Shown here: positions 49,776 to 57,407 of the stretch, piece by piece
Position numbering within the stretch: the stretch's first letter is position 1
Layout of the letters: every line of letters starts with the position of its first letter
Source of the DNA: JAISGQ01 sp045604155
GTDB lineage: Bacteria; Bacillota; Clostridia; Oscillospirales; Acutalibacteraceae
Length of the DNA stretch: 64,000 bases
Direction of reading: 5' to 3'
NCBI GenBank assembly: GCA_045604155.1
Contig: JAZUNN010000083.1
Location: forward strand, 1-64,000
Notes under the pieces: model-generated
Database searches by the model: none
Told to the model about the DNA's origin: nothing
Seen by the model: the letters and a program-made list of their open reading frames with translations, nothing else
Translations under genes and position numbers: made by a program

Positions 49776-52114
49776 TAACTGTATCTGATAATGTTTTCAA
49801 GCTTGACACCAATAATACAAGCTATATTTTCTCAATTTCCAAAAACGGTCACCCGCAGCATATATACTACGGCAAAAAGCTGCCTGCATCAGATGCTGAA
49901 GCACTGATTCTGAAAAACACCATCGGGCTGGGTTCTACTGTTTATTACGATAAAAAATCACCCGATTACTGTCTTGACAGTATGCTGCTCGAGTATTCCG
50001 GCATAGGCAAGGGCGATTATCGTCACACCCCTCTGGAATGTATAATGCCTGACGGCTGCTTTACAACAGATTTTGTTTTCGAAAGCTATGAAATCAGCGA
50101 AGGGTCATATTCTTCAGACTGCAGTCTGCCCTTTGCTTCTGAGGGATCTCAGACTCTTTCACTGAGATTCAAGGATAAAAAGTACACGTCTGCGGCATTG
50201 GTTCTCAACTATACTGTTTTTGAAAAATGCAATGTCATCACAAGAAATGCTGAGCTTCACAACGGTACTGACGGCGACATTCTGATCAGAAAATTCATGA
50301 GTGCCATGGTTGATATGCCCGAATCCGATTATTCCATTGTAACCTTCGATGGGAACTGGGCGAAAGAGGCTCATATTCACAAGAGACCCGTTTCCTATGG
50401 CATATTTGTTAACGACTCAACTACCGGCAGTTCATCAAATCGCCATAATGCCGCTCTGATGCTTATGAAAAACGGTGCATCGGAAACTCAGGGTGAAGTC
50501 ATTGGTGTGAATCTTATCTACAGCGGCAATCATTACACTGCTGTTGAGAAGTCAAGTGCTGATACTATGCGTATCATGTGCGGAATCAATCCCCATTGTT
50601 TCCTCTGGAAGCTTGCTTCAGGCGAAAAATTTATTACACCTCAGGCTGTAATGAGTTTTACAGAAAATGGAATTAACGGTTTTATGTCAAATATGCATTT
50701 ATTTGTCAACGAGCATATTATCAGAGAAAAATTCCGTTATTCAGAGCGTCCTGTAGTCATCAACAACTGGGAATCCACTTTCTTCAATTTCACACGCAGC
50801 AAAATACTCAAGCTGGCAAGACGAGCCAAAAAGCTCGGTGTTGAAATGTTTGTTCTTGATGACGGATGGTTCGGCAAGCGTGATAATGATTTTGCAGGTC
50901 TGGGAGATTGGACTGTAATCAACAAAAAGAAACTGCCCGGCGGTATTTCAGGGCTTTGCAAAGAGATAAACAATATCGGTCTGCGCTTTGGACTATGGTT
51001 TGAGCCTGAATGCATCAACGAGGACAGTGATCTTTACCGTGCACACCCTGACTGGGCTATTAAATCTCCCGACAGAGAACCGAGTCTCGGACGCAATCAG
51101 ATGGTACTTGATCTTACCCGTATGGAAGTTCGTGACTATATCGTTAACAGTGTGGATACGATTCTTTCAAGCGCAAACATTGAATATGTCAAGTGGGATT
51201 TCAATCGTCACATAAGTGATATGTATTCATCATCACTTTCTGATCAGGGTGAATTTTTCCACAGGTATGTTCTCGGGCTTTACGATATTCTCCGCAGAAT
51301 ATTCTGCGAAAAACATCCTGACATTCTGCTCGAAAGCTGTTCATCAGGCGGAAATCGATTTGACCTCGGTATGCTCTGCTTCTCACCTCAGATCTGGACG
51401 AGTGATGATACTGACGCTGTAGAACGCCTGGATATCCAGCGAGGAATATACTGCTTCTATCCCCCCTCCTGCGTTTCAAACCATGTTTCAATGACTCCGA
51501 ATCAGCAGACTCTGCGCAGTGCTTCTCTTTCAACCCGCTTCAACGTTGCAGCTTTCGGTGTACTTGGTTATGAGCTGGACTTCGGTGAGCTTACTCCTGA
51601 AGAACGCAGACAGATCAAAGCTCAGATTGAATTTTACAAGGCACACAGACACACTTTCCAGTACGGAAACTTAAGCAGGTATTATCCTGTCCCCGGAGAG
51701 CGTGAATCATGGCAGATTGAAGGAAATGACGAGATTATGTCTGCCATCTATAATCTCAGCTACCACGCAAGCCCAGCAAGAGATACACTGCGAATTCTTT
51801 CTGCAAAACCGGGAAAGAAATACGGAATGTGCAGTGTAGAACAGCATCTGAGAATCGGTCAGTTCGGTTCTCTTGTAAATCATATCTCCCCCGTTCACGT
51901 AAACTCCGACGGTGCAATAATGCGATATGTTGACCGTCACTTTTCACTTAAGGACGGTGCGGAAGCATATGTCTGTTCAGGTGAGGCTCTTTCATCGGGA
52001 ATCCCCCTTGCCATGCAGTACAGCGGCACGGGTTATAACGACAAAATCCGTGTTCTCGGTGATTGGGGCAGTACGCTGTATATGATATCGGAGGTTTCAG
52101 ACAAGAAAGAATAA
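49772..52114 (+). CDS. GH36 alpha-galactosidase
   Basis: 780 residues, cytoplasmic, releasing galactose from melibiose, raffinose and stachyose. It has an N-terminal beta-supersandwich (to about 320) and the catalytic barrel: NNWESTFFNF, FVLDDGWFGKRD, FGLWFEPECIN, nucleophile Asp476 in YVKWDFNRHI, CSSGGNRFDLGML and acid/base Asp545 in WTSDDTDAVERL. The start is TTG overlapping the GH13 stop by 4 nt. Together the two enzymes would fully break down raffinose-family sugars after uptake; no transporter is adjacent. Confidence 0.94.
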   Translation: MITVSDNVFKLDTNNTSYIFSISKNGHPQHIYYGKKLPASDAEALILKNTIGLGSTVYYDKKSPDYCLDSMLLEYSGIGKGDYRHTPLECIMPDGCFTTDFVFESYEISEGSYSSDCSLPFASEGSQTLSLRFKDKKYTSAALVLNYTVFEKCNVITRNAELHNGTDGDILIRKFMSAMVDMPESDYSIVTFDGNWAKEAHIHKRPVSYGIFVNDSTTGSSSNRHNAALMLMKNGASETQGEVIGVNLIYSGNHYTAVEKSSADTMRIMCGINPHCFLWKLASGEKFITPQAVMSFTENGINGFMSNMHLFVNEHIIREKFRYSERPVVINNWESTFFNFTRSKILKLARRAKKLGVEMFVLDDGWFGKRDNDFAGLGDWTVINKKKLPGGISGLCKEINNIGLRFGLWFEPECINEDSDLYRAHPDWAIKSPDREPSLGRNQMVLDLTRMEVRDYIVNSVDTILSSANIEYVKWDFNRHISDMYSSSLSDQGEFFHRYVLGLYDILRRIFCEKHPDILLESCSSGGNRFDLGMLCFSPQIWTSDDTDAVERLDIQRGIYCFYPPSCVSNHVSMTPNQQTLRSASLSTRFNVAAFGVLGYELDFGELTPEERRQIKAQIEFYKAHRHTFQYGNLSRYYPVPGERESWQIEGNDEIMSAIYNLSYHASPARDTLRILSAKPGKKYGMCSVEQHLRIGQFGSLVNHISPVHVNSDGAIMRYVDRHFSLKDGAEAYVCSGEALSSGIPLAMQYSGTGYNDKIRVLGDWGSTLYMISEVSDKKE

Positions 52115-52125
52115 CTGTTAATTTT

Positions 52126-52153
52126 AAAGCCCTCATCTTTCGATGAGGGCTTT
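52126..52153. terminator. Hairpin after alpha-galactosidase, first of two similar copies
   Basis: AAAGCCCTCATC-TTTC-GATGAGGGCTTT. Weak T-tract. A near copy lies at 52393-52420. Confidence 0.6.
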
Positions 52154-52218
52154 GAGCTTGTAAAAAAGTCGATTACGATGTGGAATGTGAAACAAAAAGC
52201 TTTAGGCTTATTGTTCCT

Positions 52219-52268
52219 TCTCCTTGAGTAAGGAGGTGATATTATGCTTTGCATAATTGTCACAAAGT
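52219..52268 (+). other. Mini-ORF of 8 codons with perfect, hairpin-enclosed ribosome-binding site
   Basis: AAGGAGGTGAT (52230-52240) is a full match to the 16S 3' end and is followed after 3-4 nt by ATG CTT TGC ... AAG TGA, encoding MLCIIVTK. The ribosome-binding site can pair with CTCCTT just upstream (loop GAGT). No gene follows on this strand. The gap 52115-52426 holds this, a palindromic repeat and two terminator-like hairpins. Confidence 0.35.
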
Positions 52269-52313
52269 GACTGATAAATAGTCCAAAATCGCATAATTGT
52301 GTGATTTCATCAA

Positions 52314-52369
52314 CTCTCTCCCTCCGAGTTTTGCTGCGCAAAACCCACCTCCCTCGTCAGAGGGAGGCT
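52314..52369. repeat. Dispersed palindromic repeat of gut Clostridia
   Basis: Two linked hairpins: GTTTTGCTGCGCAAAAC and GCCTCCCTC/GAGGGAGG-type stem, bordered by CTCTCTCCCTCCGAG and GGGAGGCTT. I recognise the pattern, from memory, as a very frequent intergenic repeat of gut Firmicutes. Confidence 0.65.
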
Positions 52370-52392
52370 TAAAAGGTTTCTTTGATATTCTG

Positions 52393-52420
52393 AAAGCCCT
52401 CCTCCTTCGATGAGGGCTTT
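52393..52420. terminator. Hairpin after amidohydrolase gene, second copy
   Basis: AAAGCCCTC/GAGGGCTTT with CTTC-type loop, located 7 nt after the amidohydrolase stop codon on the minus strand. Confidence 0.55.
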
Positions 52421-52426
52421 ATTTTT

Positions 52427-53578
52427 CTATGCCTTATAAACTACTTTTCCGTCAATTATGGTGTAAAGCACATCGCAGGTTGTGGATGTTATAGGATCTG
52501 CATTGGTGATGATTATATCTGCATCCTTTCCTGCTTCGATAGAACCGACTCTGTCCTCAATGCCTATGTGCTTTGCAGGGTTTATTGTAATTGCCTGAAA
52601 TGCTGCAAAGGGATCCATTCCTGCCTTTACTGCAAAGCCTGCACAGGTAGCGAGATATTCCTGAGGAATTACAGGGGAGTCAGTTATAATCGATACTCTG
52701 CACCCTGCTTCTGCAAGAATTTTCGGAGTTTCCCAGGATTTGTTACGAAGCTCATACTTGCTTGCATTGGTAAGTGTGGGGCCTACTGCAAGAGGATAAT
52801 CATACTTTGCTATTTCCTCTGCTATAAGATGTCCTTCTGTGCAATGCTCAATGGTCAGATCAACATCAAATTCCTTTGCGATTCTGATGGCAGTGAAAAT
52901 ATCATCCGCTCTGTGAGCATGAGCCTTGAGAGGGATTTCCTTGTTTATGACAGGCTGGAGTGATTCAAGCTTCATATCAAATGCAGGCTTCTTTGCCGCA
53001 TTTCCTTCTGCCGCCTCTATTCTTGCTTTATAATCCTTTGCTTTCATGAGAATCTCACGCAGCTTGGATGCTGTGCTCATTCTTGCAAAGTTATTCTTGT
53101 CCTTGTAGCATCTCTTTGGATTTTCACCGAATGCGCATTTCATTGCCGTTTCCTTTTTGACTATCATATTGTCAACGCAGTTGCCCACTGTCTTGATTGC
53201 GGTAAAGGTTCCGCCAAGTACGTTTGCACTGCCCGGTCCGGTACATACACAGGTGACACCGCCTTTTACAGCCTTTGCAAAGGTTTCATCCTGTGGATAG
53301 ATACTGTCGATGGCACGAAGCTGAGGCGAGAGAATATCGTTCATTTCATTGTAATCTGCACCCTCAAAACCTATTCCGTATCCGTGCAGTCCCAGATGAC
53401 AATGAGCCTCAACAAAGCCCGGATATACAAAAAGGCCTTTTGCATCAATGATTTCAGCATCTTTATTCTCTATGTTTTCAGCAATTTCTATAATCTTTCC
53501 GTTGTCTGTAAGTATATCGGAAACATAAGCCTCTCTGTTTACAGCATCATTGATAAGTCCGTTTTTAATAAGCAGCAT
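52427..53578 (-). CDS. Metal-dependent amidohydrolase
   Basis: 383 residues of the amidohydrolase superfamily (COG1228-like). The HxH motif is in GFVEAHCHLGLHG, further ligands in KAHAHRADDI and LTIEHCTEGHL, and the last Asp in SIITDSPVIP. The C-terminus GSIEAGKDADIIITNADP is typical of imidazolonepropionase/prolidase-type relatives. The substrate is unknown; no pathway genes are near. The start is ATG 53578 with GGAGG 9 nt upstream. Confidence 0.87.
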   Translation of the reverse strand: MLLIKNGLINDAVNREAYVSDILTDNGKIIEIAENIENKDAEIIDAKGLFVYPGFVEAHCHLGLHGYGIGFEGADYNEMNDILSPQLRAIDSIYPQDETFAKAVKGGVTCVCTGPGSANVLGGTFTAIKTVGNCVDNMIVKKETAMKCAFGENPKRCYKDKNNFARMSTASKLREILMKAKDYKARIEAAEGNAAKKPAFDMKLESLQPVINKEIPLKAHAHRADDIFTAIRIAKEFDVDLTIEHCTEGHLIAEEIAKYDYPLAVGPTLTNASKYELRNKSWETPKILAEAGCRVSIITDSPVIPQEYLATCAGFAVKAGMDPFAAFQAITINPAKHIGIEDRVGSIEAGKDADIIITNADPITSTTCDVLYTIIDGKVVYKA

Positions 53579-53609
53579 AATTATAAACCTCCAGATTTTC
53601 TTATCTGTA

Positions 53610-53638
53610 ATTATATCTCTTTTGTTTAAATTCGTCAA
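53610..53638 (-). promoter_or_regulatory. Promoter of amidohydrolase gene
   Basis: Minus strand TTGACG (53638-53633), 17-bp spacer, TATAAT (53615-53610). Confidence 0.68.
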
Positions 53639-53643
53639 TAAGT

Positions 53644-53686
53644 CTACCATACGTAGGTTGTGAGAGTTTTCTGAATGGCTTATAAT
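53644..53686 (+). promoter_or_regulatory. Promoter of HTH-desulfoferrodoxin gene with small palindrome
   Basis: TTGTGA (53658-53663), 17-bp spacer, TATAAT (53681-53686). CTAC-CATAC-GTAG (53644-53656) lies directly before the -35 box and could be an operator. Confidence 0.6.
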
Positions 53687-53710
53687 ATTACGGCGAAAGG
53701 AGATATTTGT

Positions 53711-54292
53711 ATGAGTTATATTTCAGGAAATGCTTTAAAAGAACTTCGTCTTCACAAAGGACTTACTCAGAAGGAGCTTGCAGGAAAGCTTTATATAAGT
53801 GAAAAAACTGTTTCAAAGTGGGAAACACAGCGGGGATATCCTGATATTGCAATCCTGCCCTCTCTTGCCGATGCTCTTGGTATTTCTGTTGCAGAGCTGT
53901 TTTCATGTCAGTCCGTGAAAAATCCGAAATCAAACGGCATTTTAAAAAAGCAGGTATTTTATGTCTGTCCTTTATGCGGAAATGTTATTCAGGCATCTTC
54001 ACATGGAAATTACAGCTGCTGCGGTCTTCCTCTGCCTGAATGTGAGGTTGAGGAAAATGACAGTGATCATCAGATAAAAACAGCAATAATCGATGGTGAA
54101 TATGTCGTCACTCTTGATCATCCAATGACCAAAGAGCATTATATTTCCTTTGTCTGCTATGTTACAGGAAATACTTCAGAGCTATATATGCAATACCCTG
54201 AGCAGGATGCTCTTGCCCGATTCAGGAAAAAAGGTCACGGTTTCATTTATGCCTATTGCAACAAGCACGGATTATTAAGAATCAGAATATAA
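53711..54292 (+). CDS. XRE-family HTH regulator fused to desulfoferrodoxin
   Basis: 193 residues. Residues 1-66 are an XRE HTH (LKELRLHKGLTQKELAGKLY; TVSKWETQRGYPD). Residues 80-193 align with desulfoferrodoxin: the desulforedoxin iron site Cys86, Cys89, Cys103 and Cys104 (CPLCG...SCCG), and the superoxide-reductase iron site His120, His137 (DHPM), His143 (EHYI), Cys183 and His186 (YCNKHG). The Glu-Lys pair before the first His, important for catalysis in true superoxide reductases, is replaced (DSDH). This points to a redox- or superoxide-sensing regulator more than an enzyme; that is inference. GAAAGGAG precedes the ATG. Single gene. Confidence 0.88.
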   Translation: MSYISGNALKELRLHKGLTQKELAGKLYISEKTVSKWETQRGYPDIAILPSLADALGISVAELFSCQSVKNPKSNGILKKQVFYVCPLCGNVIQASSHGNYSCCGLPLPECEVEENDSDHQIKTAIIDGEYVVTLDHPMTKEHYISFVCYVTGNTSELYMQYPEQDALARFRKKGHGFIYAYCNKHGLLRIRI

Positions 54293-54343
54293 ATATTTCA
54301 AAGCACAAATCCATATATTTATGCATAAAAATGCGAAAAACAC

Positions 54344-54372
54344 TTGCACATCTGATAGTGTTGTGATATACT
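54344..54372 (+). promoter_or_regulatory. Promoter of rpsB-tsf
   Basis: TTGCAC (54344-54349), 17-bp spacer, TATACT (54367-54372). A leader of about 120 nt follows before rpsB, GC-rich near 54388-54420; possibly an S2 autoregulatory structure, not one I can identify. Confidence 0.65.
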
Positions 54373-54497
54373 ATCTAAGATTTCGCACGTTGTGTGGGAA
54401 CGGCTCGGGTTGCATGCATTAAAGTATGTTTTTGCCGCTCTTTTCGTCAAAGACGATCAACACATGACGGAGGAAAAAACCAAGGAGGAAATAAACA

Positions 54498-55229
54498 ATG
54501 GCAGTAGTATCAATGAAGCAGCTTCTCGAAGCTGGCGTTCACTTCGGACACCAGACCAGACGCTGGAACCCCAAGATGGCAGAGTACATCTTCACCGAGA
54601 GAAATGGCATCTACATCATCGACCTTCAGAAGACCGTTAAGAAGCTTGAAGAGGCTTACATGTTCATCCGTGAGACCGCAGCTAATGGCGGTTCCGTTCT
54701 GTTCGTCGGTACCAAGAAGCAGGCTCAGGATTCCATCAAGGAAGAGGCTGAGCGCTCCGGCTCCTACTTTGTAAACGCTCGTTGGCTCGGCGGTATGCTC
54801 ACCAACTTCGTTACCATCCGCAGAAGAATTGAGAGACTCAACCAGCTTCTCAAGATGTCCACCGACGGCACCTTTGATCTCCTTCCCAAGAAGGAAGTTA
54901 TCAAGCTCAACCTCGAGATCGAGAGACTCCAGAAGTTCCTCGGCGGCATCCAGGAAATGAAGAAGCTCCCCGGTGCTCTCTTTATCGTTGATCCCCGCAA
55001 GGAAAAGATCGCTGTTGCTGAGGCTAAGAAGCTCGGCATCCCCGTTGTCGCAATCGTCGACACCAACTGCGATCCCGATGATATCGACTACGTAATCCCC
55101 GGCAACGATGACGCTATCCGTGCTGTTAAGCTCATCGCTTCCGCTATGGCAAGTGCTGTTCTCGAAGGCAGACAGGGCGCTGAGACTGCTCCCGAGGCTG
55201 CTGAGGCTGAGGCACCTGCTGCTGAATAA
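54498..55229 (+). CDS. rpsB: 30S ribosomal protein S2
   Basis: 243 residues. Family signatures: MKQLLEAGVHFGHQTRRWNP at the start, YIFTERNGIYIIDLQKT, ARWLGGMLTNFVTIRRRI, and IVDTNCDPDDIDYVIPGNDD. An Ala/Glu-rich tail ends the protein. Two GGAGG elements precede the ATG (AAGGAGG at 9 nt is best). Strong codon bias. Followed by tsf after 24 nt, the universal rpsB-tsf order. Confidence 0.98.
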   Translation: MAVVSMKQLLEAGVHFGHQTRRWNPKMAEYIFTERNGIYIIDLQKTVKKLEEAYMFIRETAANGGSVLFVGTKKQAQDSIKEEAERSGSYFVNARWLGGMLTNFVTIRRRIERLNQLLKMSTDGTFDLLPKKEVIKLNLEIERLQKFLGGIQEMKKLPGALFIVDPRKEKIAVAEAKKLGIPVVAIVDTNCDPDDIDYVIPGNDDAIRAVKLIASAMASAVLEGRQGAETAPEAAEAEAPAAE

Positions 55230-55253
55230 TTAATAATTTAGGAGGAAAATAAA

Positions 55254-56180
55254 ATGGCTTTTACCGCTAAAGACGTTGCTGCTCTGAGAGAAAAGACCGG
55301 CTGCGGCATGATGGACTGCAAGAAGGCTCTTACCGAGACTGACGGCGATATGGAGAAGGCAATCGATTTCCTTCGTGAGAAGGGTCTCGCAGCTGCAGCT
55401 AAGAAGGCAAGCAGAATTGCTGCTGAAGGTACTGTTTACACCGCTTCTGAGAACGGCGTTGCTGTTGTCATCGAAGTAAACGCTGAGACTGACTTCGTTG
55501 CTAAGAACGTTGACTTCATGGACTTTGTTGCTCTCTGCGCAAAGACCGTTATCGCTGAGAATCCTGCTGACGTTGAGGCTCTCCTCGCTGTCAAGGCTTT
55601 CGGCACCGAGAACACTGTTCAGGAAGTTCTCACCGAGAAGATCCAGACCATCGGCGAAAACATCAAGATCCGTCGTTTCGAGAGATACGAGGGTATCACT
55701 GATACTTATGTACACGCAGGCGGCAAGATCGGTGTTCTCACCAAGTTTGCTACCAGCGATGAGATCGCTGCAAAGCCTGAGTTTGCTGAGTTCGCTCACA
55801 ACATCAGCATGCAGATCGCTGCTCTCAACCCCCTCTACCTCAATGACGCTGCAGTTCCTGCTGACGTTATCGAGAAGGAGAAGGAGATCGCTACCGAGCA
55901 GCTCAAGAACGATCCCAAGAATGCTAACAAGCCCGCAAACATCATCGAGAAGATCGTTACCGGTAAGATCGGCAAGTACTTTGAGGAAGTCTGCCTCGTA
56001 AACCAGGTTTACGTTATCGACTCCGACCTTAAGGTCAGCCAGTATGTTGCTAACACTGCTAAGGCACTTGGCGGCGACATCGCTATCGAGAGCTTCGTTC
56101 GCTTTGAGAAGGGCGAAGGTCTCCAGAAGAGAGAGGACGACTTTGCTGCAGAAGTTGCAAAGATGGCAGGCACCAACTAA
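55254..56180 (+). CDS. tsf: Elongation factor Ts
   Basis: 308-residue exchange factor that releases GDP from EF-Tu. The N-terminal UBA-like domain reads KDVAALREKTGCGMMDCKKA; the core motif VIEVNAETDFVAKN contains the TDF residues that contact EF-Tu. Length is normal. Preceded by AGGAGG, followed by a terminator. Confidence 0.98.
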   Translation: MAFTAKDVAALREKTGCGMMDCKKALTETDGDMEKAIDFLREKGLAAAAKKASRIAAEGTVYTASENGVAVVIEVNAETDFVAKNVDFMDFVALCAKTVIAENPADVEALLAVKAFGTENTVQEVLTEKIQTIGENIKIRRFERYEGITDTYVHAGGKIGVLTKFATSDEIAAKPEFAEFAHNISMQIAALNPLYLNDAAVPADVIEKEKEIATEQLKNDPKNANKPANIIEKIVTGKIGKYFEEVCLVNQVYVIDSDLKVSQYVANTAKALGGDIAIESFVRFEKGEGLQKREDDFAAEVAKMAGTN

Positions 56181-56204
56181 TCTCTCCCCTATTAAATAAT
56201 TTAA

Positions 56205-56235
56205 GGGCTTCCGAGAAATCGGAAGCTCTTTTTTT
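56205..56235 (+). terminator. rpsB-tsf terminator
   Basis: GGGCTTCCGA/TCGGAAGCTC stem, loop GAAA, T7 tail. Confidence 0.9.
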
Positions 56236-56319
56236 AACTTGTTGCTTTACAAAAAAAATCATATTATGTTAGAACAAAGTAAATTAATGTTTTGCTTTTA
56301 CAAAAGGAGGGTATCATAT

Positions 56320-56718
56320 TTGAAGAATCTGCATCCTGTTTTTAAATATCTGCTTCTTATATTCATAAATACGTGTCCTTTTGCATTAAGTATTATTTTG
56401 TATCGCTTCGGAGCAACCTATGACATATTCTTGTCCATACTGATTATAAACCTAGTGATAATACTGAATAATAAAAATATCACTAAGCCACTCCCTTTTA
56501 TTTTACTTATGATTTATATGATTATATGTGAATTATTCTCAGGTTGGCTTGCAACTTATTTATACTATTATAATATTTCTTCAGATGAACTTACTCCTGT
56601 TGTCGGACAGTTAATCACCTTGTTTACAACTTTGATGATTTTCCTTGCAGCAATCATATTAGGAATATCCAAAATACGCTCTTACCGTAAGCACAGCGCT
56701 GCACACGCTGATGCCTGA
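56320..56718 (+). CDS. Small membrane protein of unknown function
   Basis: 132 residues with four hydrophobic segments (about 8-25, 35-52, 57-80, 100-122) and a basic C-terminal tail. I do not recognise a family. The start is placed at TTG 56320 (MKNLHPVFKYLL) because AGGAGGG lies 7-8 nt before it. The gene is much richer in A+T than its neighbours and lies between two copies of an 18-bp terminator piece, so it may be a recent arrival. Confidence 0.65.
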   Translation: MKNLHPVFKYLLLIFINTCPFALSIILYRFGATYDIFLSILIINLVIILNNKNITKPLPFILLMIYMIICELFSGWLATYLYYYNISSDELTPVVGQLITLFTTLMIFLAAIILGISKIRSYRKHSAAHADA

Positions 56719-56780
56719 TAAGCGCTGTACTTATCTTTTATATATCTCGAAAATCATGCAAATATATTTTAAACATCCAA

Positions 56781-56819
56781 AAGGGTTTGTTGTCTGTATA
56801 TTACAGACAACAAACCCTT
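56781..56819. terminator. Perfect 18-bp hairpin after membrane protein and Nudix genes
   Basis: AAGGGTTTGTTGTCTGTA (56781-56798), loop TAT, exact complement 56802-56819. T4 follows on the minus strand, so it could terminate the Nudix gene or work both ways. Confidence 0.7.
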
Positions 56820-56863
56820 AAGTTTCACCTTATATCAAGCCGCTCATAAATCGGAAGCTCTTT

Positions 56864-57340
56864 TTATTCTGCAGTTTCGATAATTGAAAATTCATTTGGA
56901 ATATTCCATATTTTTTCTTTCAGAAAGATAGGATAAAAATATTCGTCCTTGAGTCTGTCAAACTCAAGCCACTCGAATGAAAGCATCTGACCATTATCCC
57001 TCTGTGTAAACATCTTGCCTCGTGTCAGAATATCTGTCTTCGATATATCAATCAGGAAATATATACATATTTCGTGGAATTGTTCGCCGCTTACATCCTC
57101 AGTAAAAAAGCCCTGATTCAACCATAACGGACGGATTATTTCCACTTCGGCTCCCAGTTCCTCCCTTATTTCTCGAATAACAGCTTCTTCTGCGGATTCA
57201 CCAAGCTTTACTCTTCCGCCAGGCAGATAATAGTACGGTGAACGTTCATCATGCATTGCAAGTATCCTGCCGTCATTTATTATCATTCCGCAGACTCTGT
57301 AGTTGAACTTACCTTTATCTGTTTTGAAAGTAATATCCAT
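56864..57340 (-). CDS. Nudix hydrolase
   Basis: 158 residues with a complete Nudix box, GGRVKLGESAEEAVIREIREELG (positions about 41-63; Gly, Glu, REIREE and final Gly all in place). It would hydrolyse a nucleoside-diphosphate-linked compound; the exact substrate is unknown. Single gene; its stop codon lies in the T-run of a terminator-like repeat. Confidence 0.88.
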   Translation of the reverse strand: MDITFKTDKGKFNYRVCGMIINDGRILAMHDERSPYYYLPGGRVKLGESAEEAVIREIREELGAEVEIIRPLWLNQGFFTEDVSGEQFHEICIYFLIDISKTDILTRGKMFTQRDNGQMLSFEWLEFDRLKDEYFYPIFLKEKIWNIPNEFSIIETAE

Positions 57341-57367
57341 AACCCCACCTCATTTCTGTTAAGATAT

Positions 57368-57401
57368 AACGACGCCTTCAGCTGCTGCCGAAAGCGTCGT
57401 T
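57368..57401. terminator. Hairpin after plsX
   Basis: AACGACGC/GCGTCGTT stem with 18-nt loop, just after the plsX stop. The T-run is on the plus-strand side, so termination of plsX itself is less certain. Confidence 0.5.
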
Positions 57402-57407
57402 GATTTT

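Noticed and set aside
54392..54640. Small plus-strand frame overlapping the rpsB start
   Set aside because: Runs into rpsB in another frame; the region is the rpsB leader.
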